This document shows, one piece after another, positions 35,184 through 44,312 of a DNA stretch of 64,000 nucleotides (position 1 is the first letter of the stretch; the number at the start of each line of letters is the position of its first letter). Made by a program: the position numbers and the translations under genes. Where the stretch lies: positions 62,001-126,000 of the forward strand of contig NZ_FNPT01000001.1 in assembly GCF_900107375.1 (NCBI RefSeq). The letters are read 5' to 3'. The notes under the pieces are model-generated. The model was not told where the DNA came from. It searched no databases and saw only the letters and a program-made list of their open reading frames with translations. This DNA is from Lysobacter sp. yr284 (GTDB taxonomy: Bacteria; Pseudomonadota; Gammaproteobacteria; Xanthomonadales; Xanthomonadaceae).

Positions 35184-37351
35184 CGCGCCTCCCGGGGCAG
35201 GCCGTCGAAATAGCGGCGGTCGCGCGCATCGCCCGCGTCGCGCGCGCGCACCGCCGACGCCGGCCGCTGCAGCAGCGGCCACAGCAGGCCGCGCAGGCGG
35301 GCGCGGCATTCGCCGCACTCGGGGCGGTCGCGCAGCGCCGACAGCGCGGCGGCGAACGCCAACGGATCGTCCACCCGCCCGCTGTTGGCGCCGAGCCAGC
35401 GTTCCAGCGCGGCGTAATCGACCGGCTGCGACGCCGGCGCGTCCAGTTCGCGCCACAGCCGCGCCGGCAGCGGATCGGCCGCGGTCGCCGGCGCGAGCGC
35501 ATCCTCGCGCCGCGCCAGTCCCGCGCGATCGCCGCCCAGGCGCCGGCTCTCGTCGATCGGCGGCAGTTCCGGGCCGACCCGCGCCAGGTAGATGCGGCTG
35601 GCCTGCTGCACCTGCTTGATGAAGCCCAGCGCCTTGTACGCGAACGGCAACGCGCGCTGCGGCTGGCCCTGGCGCAGGTGCAGTTCGGACTGCCACATCT
35701 GGTCCAGCGCCGCCTTCAACAATTTGCGGGTCTGCGGATCGAGCAAGGTCGCGGCCTCGGCATGGTCGTGGGTGTGGCCGAACTCCTCAAGCACCGCGCC
35801 TTCCTCGCCGAACGTCGGCTTGGCCGCGGCCGCGCCGTGGTCGTGGTCGTCGTGCGCCGCCGGTGGGGGCGCCTCATGGCCGGCGCCCGCCTCGCCGTCG
35901 TGGCCATGCTCGCCATCGTCCTCGCTGTCGCTGGTCGGCAGCTTGGGCTCGCCCTCGGCCTCCTCGCCGAGGAACTGGCCGTAGCGCAGCCGCAGCAGGC
36001 GCTGGTCGACGCCGATGGCATCGGATTTCTTGACGAAAGTTGCGTCGTCGAACTGGCGCTTGCGCGCGATCAGCGCTTCGGCGTCGATGATGATCTGGCG
36101 CTGGCTGCGGAAGTACGCCGGCAGCACGGTCTTGACCATGCCCTCGATACCGGTGGCCTCGCTGCCGGCGTCGGCCGGCCAGCGCAGGATCAGGCTCGGG
36201 CTCAGCGCGGTCTGCGCCTGCGGCGCGCGGTTGTCGGCGACGCTCAGCTGCACGATCAGGTCGTCGCCGACCGCGTAGCCGAGCGCGGCCAGGTCGAGGC
36301 GATGGACGAACCGTTTCGCGCGGACGCCGCCGCTGCCGCGCAGGTCGAGGCTGCGTTCGCGGAAGGTGATCTGTTCGCCGCTGCCCTGGACCAGGGTGAT
36401 GCGCAGCCGCGCCGTCGCCGCGACGCCGTAGTCGTCGCTGGCCTCGAACGCCAGCGGCCACGCCTTCTGTCCCGGCGCCAGCAGGGTCAGGCCGCGCTCG
36501 GGCTGCAGCACGCGCAGCTGCGGCGGACGGTCGGGCACCGCGTCGAGCCGATACAGCCGCCGCGCCTGCGCCGGCGGCGCGCCGCTGGCGTCGATCCGGT
36601 ACAGCGCGGACTTCGCCAGCGTGCGCTGCGCGCTCCAGTCCTCGCCGTCGCGCCGCAACGGCAGGCGTTCGCCGTCGTGGAACACCAGCGCGGCCTGCGC
36701 CGGCTGCGGCTGGAAGCGCAGGCGCCAGCGCAGCCGCGCGCCTTCGGCGACGCGCCCTTCCAGGCTGGGTTCCTCGCGCGCCGGCATGCCGGTATAGGCC
36801 GGTGGTTCGATGCGCAAGGCCTGCGCGACGAGGCGCGGCTGGCCGGGCGCGGCGGCGATCGGCGGCGACGGCGCCAGGGCCGGCGCGGGCGCCTGCGCTC
36901 GCGACGGCGGCCACAGCACAGCGGCGGCGGCCAGCGCCAGCGCGCAGACCGCAGCGATCGCCAGCGCTCGCCGGTTCCACCCCAGGCGCAGGTCCGAAGC
37001 CGGCGCGGTCTCGATGCGTCGCTGCAGGCGCGAACGCTGCAGGCGCTGCAATCCGCCGAGCGCGGATTCGTCGGCGAACAACAAATCGGCGCTGTCGTCC
37101 ATGTCGGCGCGCAGCGAATCCAGCCGGCGCCGCAGCCAGGCACGATCCAGCGCCTTCGCGCCGCGCCAGGCGCGCCAGGCCACCGCGGCGGCGCCCAGCG
37201 CGAACGCGATCCACGCAGGCGCCGCACCGTAAAAACGCGCGACCAGCGCCACTAGCGGCAGCAGCCACACGCCGCAGACGCAGGCCAAGTACGCCGCGCG
37301 GCTGCGCCGCGCCCGCGCGTGCCACTCGCCGATGCGTTGCGCCGCGCTCAT
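35180..37351 (-). CDS. DUF4175-like membrane protein with a histidine-rich insert
   Basis: 723 residues. Two or three N-terminal membrane helices (about 21-60 and 128-148) are followed by a periplasmic region with Ig-like strands (PPAYTGMPAREEPSLEG, FEASDDYGVAATARL), as in DUF4175 proteins found beside MoxR genes, and then helical repeats. Residues 481-531 form an insert rich in His, Asp, Glu and Ala with nine His (for example HDDHDHG and HTHDH), a probable metal-binding segment. A CGEC pair lies near the C-terminus. Start and stop both overlap neighbours by ATGA. It probably acts as an envelope scaffold regulated by the MoxR ATPase. Confidence 0.78.
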   Translation of the reverse strand: MSAAQRIGEWHARARRSRAAYLACVCGVWLLPLVALVARFYGAAPAWIAFALGAAAVAWRAWRGAKALDRAWLRRRLDSLRADMDDSADLLFADESALGGLQRLQRSRLQRRIETAPASDLRLGWNRRALAIAAVCALALAAAAVLWPPSRAQAPAPALAPSPPIAAAPGQPRLVAQALRIEPPAYTGMPAREEPSLEGRVAEGARLRWRLRFQPQPAQAALVFHDGERLPLRRDGEDWSAQRTLAKSALYRIDASGAPPAQARRLYRLDAVPDRPPQLRVLQPERGLTLLAPGQKAWPLAFEASDDYGVAATARLRITLVQGSGEQITFRERSLDLRGSGGVRAKRFVHRLDLAALGYAVGDDLIVQLSVADNRAPQAQTALSPSLILRWPADAGSEATGIEGMVKTVLPAYFRSQRQIIIDAEALIARKRQFDDATFVKKSDAIGVDQRLLRLRYGQFLGEEAEGEPKLPTSDSEDDGEHGHDGEAGAGHEAPPPAAHDDHDHGAAAAKPTFGEEGAVLEEFGHTHDHAEAATLLDPQTRKLLKAALDQMWQSELHLRQGQPQRALPFAYKALGFIKQVQQASRIYLARVGPELPPIDESRRLGGDRAGLARREDALAPATAADPLPARLWRELDAPASQPVDYAALERWLGANSGRVDDPLAFAAALSALRDRPECGECRARLRGLLWPLLQRPASAVRARDAGDARDRRYFDGLPREAR

Positions 37352-38505
37352 GGCGCCGGCCCGCGGCGCGTGCGCGTCGCCAGCAGCCGTTCCAGCAGGA
37401 ACAGCGCGGCGACCAGCAGCGCCAGCCACGGCCGCAGGTCCAGCGGCGGCGGCGCGAAGCCCGCCGCGCCGCCGGCCGGCGCGTAGTCGCGCGCCGCTAC
37501 CCGCGCCGGCGCCGGCGGCGCATCCGCGAACAGCTCGCGCAGGCCCGTGGCGAACCCCGGCTGCAACAGCGCCGGCCACGCGCGCGGTTCGACCGCGCCG
37601 GTCAAGCGCAACGCCTGGCCGCGACCGACCCGCGCGCCTTGCGCCCGCGCCCGGCCTTGTGGGTCGCGCCACAGCGCGGCATCGAACCCGGCCTCGGGCC
37701 AGGCCGCTTGTTGGTCGAGCAAGACCCGCCCGCCGTGCGCGACCCAGTCGCGCACCGTCGCCGGCACCGGGCCGGGCACCAGCCAGATCAGCGAGGCCGC
37801 GGCCGGATCGAACGCTTGCGCGGCCGGCGCGGCATCGACGTTCGCGCCGTGTCCGTCCCAGGCGGCGACGGCGGCGCGCAGGTACGCCGCGGCTTGCGCG
37901 CGCTCGGGCGCGTAGCGGATCGGCGGCGGCGCCAGCGCGGCTTCGCGCGCCGCCGCCGGCGCCGCGACGGCGCCCTCGACGACGCGCCACTGCAGCGGCC
38001 GCGACAGGCGCAGGCGCGCGCCATCGGCGCCGTCGAACTGCGCCGGCACCGCCACGGTCACCGCCACCCCGGGCGGCAACCGCGCGTCGAGTTCGCGCAG
38101 CAGGCTGGCCGCGTTCGCCGCCGGCGCCGGCGCCGGCTCGCGGACATCGGGAAATCCCGGCGCCAGCCAGCGCCGCTGCAACCGCGCGTTGTCCAGGCCC
38201 GCGCCGGCCCGCGCCGGGTCGAGCCCGGGCATCACCGCCAGCCAGCCCTCGCGCGGCTGCGCGCCGTACAGCACCGGCCGCGCCAGCAACAGCGCCACCG
38301 CCGCCAGCAACAGCAGGCGCAGCGCCAGCAGCGGCCATTCGTCGAAACGGATCCGGCTGCGCGGACGCGGGCGTTCGCGCAGCCAGCGCAGCGCGGCGAA
38401 CACGGTCGGCCGCTGCTCGCTGCGCCGGGCCAGGTGGATCAACAACGGCAACGCCAGCGCCGCCAGCGCGGCCAGGGCCAGCGGCAGCAGCAGCGCCGCG
38501 CTCAT
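37348..38505 (-). CDS. BatA-like membrane protein (N-terminal double-TM domain)
   Basis: 385 residues. The N-terminus has the double-transmembrane BatA pattern: a first helix ending ALALPLLIHLARRSEQRPTV, then FAALRWLRE, then RIRFDEWPLLALRLLLLAAVALLLARP. The soluble middle part has no MIDAS (DxSxS) motif, so the von Willebrand-type domain is absent or degenerate. A last helix (WLALLVAALFLLERLL) precedes a basic tail. It overlaps both neighbouring genes by ATGA. It works with MoxR and DUF58 in a membrane complex of unknown function. Confidence 0.82.
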   Translation of the reverse strand: MSAALLLPLALAALAALALPLLIHLARRSEQRPTVFAALRWLRERPRPRSRIRFDEWPLLALRLLLLAAVALLLARPVLYGAQPREGWLAVMPGLDPARAGAGLDNARLQRRWLAPGFPDVREPAPAPAANAASLLRELDARLPPGVAVTVAVPAQFDGADGARLRLSRPLQWRVVEGAVAAPAAAREAALAPPPIRYAPERAQAAAYLRAAVAAWDGHGANVDAAPAAQAFDPAAASLIWLVPGPVPATVRDWVAHGGRVLLDQQAAWPEAGFDAALWRDPQGRARAQGARVGRGQALRLTGAVEPRAWPALLQPGFATGLRELFADAPPAPARVAARDYAPAGGAAGFAPPPLDLRPWLALLVAALFLLERLLATRTRRGPAP

Positions 38506-39395
38506 GCGCCCACCGTCGCGTCGCGCGCGCCGAACAGGTGCCGCAGCGGCAGGTCGACCGGCTCGTCGAGGACGTGTTCGGCGTGGCGGACGCCGGCGGC
38601 GTCCAGGCGCGCGTCGGCCGCGCGCCGCGCCGCGCCGAAGCGCTCGATGAACTCGCGCCGCAACGCGGCGCCGTCGCCGAGCAGTTCCTCGCCGGTTTCC
38701 GGATCGCGGAAACGGTGGCCGCCGCGGAACGGGAAATCGCGCTCCTCGGCGGTGAGGATGCGCACGCTGAGCACTTCGCGCCGCGCCGCGGCCAGCTGCT
38801 CGGCCACCGCCAGCGCGCCCTCGTCGAGGCCGTCGCCGAGCATCAGCACCAGGTCGCCGGCGCCGATGCGTTCCCACAGCGGCCGCAGCAGCGCCGGCGC
38901 CGGCCAGGCGCCGTGCGCCCGCAGGCCGTGCAGTTCCAGCAGCAAGCGGTCGCGCTGGCGCGCGCCGGTGGCCGGCGGCAGCAGGCGCAGGCCGTCCTCG
39001 CGCAGCGCCATCAGGCCGAAGCGGTCGTTCTGGCGCAGCGCCAGTTCGGCGATGCAGGCGGCGATGGCCTTGGCCGCGTCCAGGCGCGAGTAGTCCGGGC
39101 GCGCACTGTCGCGCTGGTCCATCGACGCGCTCGCATCCAGCAGCAACCAGGCCGCCAGCGGGCTTTCGCGCTCGGCTTCGCGCACGAAGAAACGGTCCGA
39201 GCGCGCGTAGAGTTTCCAGTCGATCTGGCGCAGTTCGTCGCCGGGCTCGTAGGCGCGGTATTGGGCGAACTCCAGCCCGGCGCCGCGGCTGCGGCTGCTG
39301 TGCGCGCCGATGCCGTGCGCGCCGACCGCGCGGCGCGAGACCAGGCGCAAGCTGCGCAGGCGCGCGCGCACATCGGCAGGAATCAAATCAGCCAC
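38502..39395 (-). CDS. DUF58 domain protein
   Basis: 297 residues from a GTG with GGAGC ten bases upstream; a GTG at 39443 would add 16 residues without a ribosome site. The family signature EFAQYRAYEPGDELRQIDWK and the following ARSDRFFVREAE are present, then WLLLDASASM, a MIDAS-like DxSxS sequence of a von Willebrand A fold. DUF58 proteins are regular partners of MoxR AAA+ ATPases. The gene lies 66 bp after moxR and overlaps the BatA-like gene. Confidence 0.9.
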   Translation of the reverse strand: MADLIPADVRARLRSLRLVSRRAVGAHGIGAHSSRSRGAGLEFAQYRAYEPGDELRQIDWKLYARSDRFFVREAERESPLAAWLLLDASASMDQRDSARPDYSRLDAAKAIAACIAELALRQNDRFGLMALREDGLRLLPPATGARQRDRLLLELHGLRAHGAWPAPALLRPLWERIGAGDLVLMLGDGLDEGALAVAEQLAAARREVLSVRILTAEERDFPFRGGHRFRDPETGEELLGDGAALRREFIERFGAARRAADARLDAAGVRHAEHVLDEPVDLPLRHLFGARDATVGA

Positions 39396-39461
39396 GGCCC
39401 GCTCCGGACCGCGTCGATCGCGCCGGCTCGTACGCGCAGGCACACGCTGGCATCGCCCCGC

Positions 39462-40466
<1,005 letters not shown>

Positions 40467-40509
40467 CGCCGCTCCCGAACTCGCCGTTTTCAAGATCCCG
40501 AACCCCGGA

Positions 40510-41211
40510 TCACGCATTCAACGCATACATCACGATGTTGACCCCGAACTTGGTGTTGTCCTCGGCCAGGAAGCGCTTGTTGCGCCAGTCGTAGTCCCAC
40601 TCGCAGCCGTAATCCTTGTTGCTGTACAGCACGCCCAGCCGCCCATCGATCTCGATGCCCTTGAGGTAGTCGTGGACCAGATCGTCGCCCCAGCCGTTGA
40701 GCTCGAACCCGGTCGCCGGCGGCCCGTCGAAGACGAAGAAGCTGCGGTAGATCGGGTGCTTGTTCGGCAGTTTCTTCAGCGCCTTGGCGCCGAAGATCTT
40801 CGCCATCTGCGCCTCGAACGACTTGGCGAACAAGCCGTCGATGTCGTGGTTGCAGTCGTCGACGAAGACGAAGCCGCCGTTGCGCACGTAGCGCTCGAAG
40901 TTGCGCCGCTCGTCGGGGTTGAACTCGACCAGCTTGTGCCCGGCCAGGTAGCAGAACGGCGCGGCCAGCATCTTCGGGTCGGCCAGCGCCAGCACGTGCT
41001 CCTTCGGGTCCACCCGCAGATGGGTGTAGTCGATCAGCGAGGTGATCAGGTTGGCCGGCATGCGCTGGTCCACGTCCCAGTCGCCGGAGTCGTACTTGAG
41101 CCGGGTGAACCAGAAATCGTAGTCGGCCGCCGCGCGCGCCAGCGGCGCGCGGGCGAGCGCGGCGCCGGCCGCGGCGCCGATCATCAACCGCAGGAACTGC
41201 GCGCGGTTCAC
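40510..41211 (-). CDS. DUF4159 domain protein, probably exported
   Basis: 233 residues from a GTG start 41 bp after the TldD-like gene. A signal-like segment (FLRLMIGAAAGAALARAP) precedes the DUF4159 domain, recognisable from FWFTRLKYDSGDWD, NLITSLIDYTHLRV, RNGGFVFVDDCNH and HPIYRSFFVFDG. The fold resembles a glutamine amidotransferase-like domain without a clear nucleophile. The family often accompanies MoxR clusters. The ribosome site is weak, so expression may depend on coupling. Confidence 0.85.
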   Translation of the reverse strand: MNRAQFLRLMIGAAAGAALARAPLARAAADYDFWFTRLKYDSGDWDVDQRMPANLITSLIDYTHLRVDPKEHVLALADPKMLAAPFCYLAGHKLVEFNPDERRNFERYVRNGGFVFVDDCNHDIDGLFAKSFEAQMAKIFGAKALKKLPNKHPIYRSFFVFDGPPATGFELNGWGDDLVHDYLKGIEIDGRLGVLYSNKDYGCEWDYDWRNKRFLAEDNTKFGVNIVMYALNA

Positions 41212-41252
41212 CGCGCAGCGCCCGCGCCGGCGGCCGTCGCCGGGCGCATCGG

Positions 41253-42878
41253 CTACAGCGCCCGCGCCGTGTTGATCACGTTGACCCCGTCGAAGCGCGC
41301 GGTGGCCGCGCCGTGCGAGACCGCCGAGACCTGGCTGGGCTGGCCCTTGCCGTCGAAGAACGAGCCGCCGAGGCGGAAGTCGCGTTCGTCGCAGATCGCC
41401 GAGCACGAGGCCCAGAACTCCGGCGTGCGGATCTGGTAGGCCGCGTCGCCGACCATCCCGGCCACCTCGCCGTTCTTGATCTCGAAGAACAGCTGGCCGC
41501 CGAACTGGGCGTTGTAGCGCTGCTGGTCGATCGAATACGAGCCGCGGCCGTGGATGTACAGCCCGCGTTCGACGCCCTTGACCATCTCGGCGACGCTGAG
41601 CGTGTCCTTGCCGGGCCGCAGCGAGACGTTGGGCATGCGCTGGAACTGCACGCTCGACCACGAATCGGCATAGCTGCAGCCGTGCGACTGCTTGTGGCCG
41701 AGGATGTGCGCCTCGTCGCGGGTGGCCTGGTAATCGACCAGCACGCCGTCGCGGACCAGGTCCCATTCGCGCGTCTTCACCCCTTCGTCGTCGAAACCGA
41801 CCGCGCCCAGGCTGCCCGGACGGGTCTTGTCGGCGACGAAGTTGACCCGCTCGCTGCCGTACTTGTAGCCGGCCTCGCGCTTGTCCAGGGTGGCGAAGCT
41901 GGTGCCGGCGTAGTTGGCTTCGTAGCCGAGCACGCGGTCGAGTTCGAGCGGATGGCCGACGTTCTCGTGGATGGTCAGGAACAGGTTGGACGGATCGATC
42001 ACCAGGTCGTACTTGCCCGGCTTCACCGACGGCGCCTTGAGCTTGGCGCGGGCGTGGCGCGCGGCGGCGGCGGCGTCCTCCATCACGTCGTAGCTGCGGC
42101 CGTAGCCGGTCAGCCCGCCCGGCAGGGCGAACTTGCCGGCCGGATCGGCGTCGAGGTACTCGTAGCCCATGCCCATCGGCGCCGACAGCCCGTCGCGGGT
42201 GCGGAACTTGCCGCTGGCCTTGTCGACCGCGGTCGCGGTCAGCGGCAGCCAGATGCGATGCACGTCCTGGTCGATGTAGCTGCCGTCGGTGGAGGCGAAA
42301 TACTTCTGTTCGTTGATCGCGAACAGGTTGGACTGGACGAAGTCGGCGCCGTTCTTGAGCGCGGCGGCGTTGACCGCCATCAGCAGCGCGACCTTGTCCT
42401 GGATCGGCACCGCCATCGCGTTCTTGCGCACCGGCGTGGCCCAGCGCACTTCGCCCACGCCCTGCACCGGCGCCAGCTCGACCTTGCGCGTCTGCGCGCG
42501 GGCGTTGGCGCGGGCGACGGCCAGCGCCTGCTTCGTCGCCGCGGCCACCGCATCGACGGTGGTCTGCGAGGTCGCGGCGAAGCCCCAGGCGCCGTCGCGC
42601 AGCACCCGCACGCCGACGCCGACCGATTCGGCGTTGACGATGTTGCGCACCTGCGCCTCGCGGGTCAGCACCGACTGGCGCAGGTAGCGGCCCACGCGCA
42701 CGTCGCAGTACTGCGCGCCGCCTTCGCGCGCGGCGGCCAGGGCGGTGTCGGCCAGGCGCTTGCGCAGCGCCGGATCGGCCGGTTCCAGCAGGGCTTCGGC
42801 GGCGACGCTGCGGCCGAAGGGGAGCATCAGACCAGCCAGGCCGAGGCCGGCGGAGCCGAGGAAGTCGCGTCGTTGCAC
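41253..42878 (-). CDS. Tat-exported TldD-like metalloprotease (copy 1)
   Basis: 541 residues from a GTG start. The N-terminus QRRDFLGSAGLGLAGLMLP is a twin-arginine signal. The TldD metal site HENVGHPLE (HExxxH) is present, with downstream SHGCSYADSW, DDEGVKTREWDL and the C-terminal GGSFFDGKGQP expected for the family. Cytoplasmic TldD forms a heterodimer with TldE and trims unfolded or modified peptides; export by Tat, folded with its metal, is not the textbook situation. It is very similar (estimated around 60%) to the first gene of this operon. Confidence 0.9.
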   Translation of the reverse strand: MQRRDFLGSAGLGLAGLMLPFGRSVAAEALLEPADPALRKRLADTALAAAREGGAQYCDVRVGRYLRQSVLTREAQVRNIVNAESVGVGVRVLRDGAWGFAATSQTTVDAVAAATKQALAVARANARAQTRKVELAPVQGVGEVRWATPVRKNAMAVPIQDKVALLMAVNAAALKNGADFVQSNLFAINEQKYFASTDGSYIDQDVHRIWLPLTATAVDKASGKFRTRDGLSAPMGMGYEYLDADPAGKFALPGGLTGYGRSYDVMEDAAAAARHARAKLKAPSVKPGKYDLVIDPSNLFLTIHENVGHPLELDRVLGYEANYAGTSFATLDKREAGYKYGSERVNFVADKTRPGSLGAVGFDDEGVKTREWDLVRDGVLVDYQATRDEAHILGHKQSHGCSYADSWSSVQFQRMPNVSLRPGKDTLSVAEMVKGVERGLYIHGRGSYSIDQQRYNAQFGGQLFFEIKNGEVAGMVGDAAYQIRTPEFWASCSAICDERDFRLGGSFFDGKGQPSQVSAVSHGAATARFDGVNVINTARAL

Positions 42879-42959
42879 GGTGTGGCCTCTTGCGGTGTTG
42901 CGGCGCTGCGTTGCCGCGGCACGGCGCGCCCGTCGCCGGGCGCGCCGCCCGCGCTGCGG

Positions 42960-44294
42960 TCAGACCGCGTCGGACAGCGAGGTGAAGGTGAAATCGCGCA
43001 GCTTCATCGGCGGGATCATCATCACCGAGTCGGATTCGTCGCCGGCCACGCGCACCGGCCGGCCGAGCTCCTCGATGTTGTTGAGCATGATCACCGGCGA
43101 CTCGTTGAAGCGGAAGTTCTTGATCGGGTATTTGATCTGCCCGTTCTCGATGTAGAAGGTGCCGTCGCGGGTCAGCCCGGTCAGCAGCACGGTCTGCGGA
43201 TCGACCATGCGGATGTACCAGGTGCGGGTGACCAGGATGCCCTTCTGGGTGCCCTTGACCAGTTCGGCGGTGGTCTTGTCGCCGCCGGACATCAGCAGGT
43301 TGCCCGGCTTGCCGACCGCGCGCTTGCCCTGCTTTTGCGCCCAGTAGCGCGAATAGTCCAGCGCCACCACCTTGCCGTTCTCGACGATCGGCATCTTCTC
43401 GCGCGGCAGGCCTTCTTCGTCCCACGGCATCACCGGCGCGCGCGGGTCCCAGGGATCGGCGAGGAAGTTCACCCGCGGGTCGTAGACCTGTTCGCCGAGC
43501 TTGTTGCCGCCGCCCTTCTTGGAAAGGAAGCTGCGGCCTTCGTCGGCCTGGCGCGCGTCGAAGAAGTTCATCATGAACGAGATCAGCCCGGCCGCCGCGT
43601 GCGGCTCCAGGATCACCGTGTACTTGCCCGGTTCCAGCGCCTTGGCCTCGGCCGATTCGGTGGCCTTGCGCATGGCGATGCGGATGTCGGCGTCGGCCTT
43701 GAACGCGTCGGCGTCGGTCAGGTCGCGGCCGACCCAGCCCGAGCCGCGGCCGTCGTCGGTGCGCACGGTGCAGGTGTAGTTGAAGTTGGTCGCGGTCTGG
43801 TAGCCGAAGTTGCCCTTGCTGTTGGCGAAGGCGACGAAGCTCTGGCCGTCCTCGAGGAAGCCGGCGGCGGTCAGCTTGGCCTCGCGGCACGGCGCGATCG
43901 AGTCGGCGGCGACCTTGGCCCGGAACTCCGGGTCGATCGCCGCGGTCGAGGCGGAGAACGTCGGGCTGGGCTTGTAGGTCTGCTTGTCGATGATCGGCAT
44001 GAACTCCGGGTTTTCCGGAGCCAGCTTGGCCAGGTCCTCGGCGCGGCGGACCACGCGTTCGAGCGCGGCGTCGTCGAACTCGTTGATGGTGGCCACGCCC
44101 ACGCGCTTGCCGAAGGACACCTGCACGGCCAGGTCGACGTCGCTGACCACGCCGCTGGTGGAGATGTTGTTGAGGGCGAAACGGATGTTGCCGTCGATCG
44201 ATCCGGTCAGCCGCGCGCTGGTCTCGTCGGCCTTCGACAGCGCCATGACCTTGTCCAGGATCGCCTTGGACTGGGCTTCGGTGAAGATGCTCAT
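42960..44294 (-). CDS. TldE/PmbA-like protein
   Basis: 444 residues, full PmbA/TldE size, without the HExxxH metal motif found in TldD, as expected for the non-catalytic partner. Features are YTVILEPHAAAGLISFMM, SFLSKKGGGNKLGEQVYDPRV and NLLMSGGDKTTAELVKG. No signal peptide is visible (it begins MSIFTEAQSKAIL), although both TldD-like neighbours carry Tat signals; it may ride out with a partner or act in the cytoplasm. It lies between the two TldD-like genes, 18 bp and 81 bp from them. Confidence 0.88.
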   Translation of the reverse strand: MSIFTEAQSKAILDKVMALSKADETSARLTGSIDGNIRFALNNISTSGVVSDVDLAVQVSFGKRVGVATINEFDDAALERVVRRAEDLAKLAPENPEFMPIIDKQTYKPSPTFSASTAAIDPEFRAKVAADSIAPCREAKLTAAGFLEDGQSFVAFANSKGNFGYQTATNFNYTCTVRTDDGRGSGWVGRDLTDADAFKADADIRIAMRKATESAEAKALEPGKYTVILEPHAAAGLISFMMNFFDARQADEGRSFLSKKGGGNKLGEQVYDPRVNFLADPWDPRAPVMPWDEEGLPREKMPIVENGKVVALDYSRYWAQKQGKRAVGKPGNLLMSGGDKTTAELVKGTQKGILVTRTWYIRMVDPQTVLLTGLTRDGTFYIENGQIKYPIKNFRFNESPVIMLNNIEELGRPVRVAGDESDSVMMIPPMKLRDFTFTSLSDAV

Positions 44295-44312
44295 AGTGTT
44301 CTCCTGCCCCGG

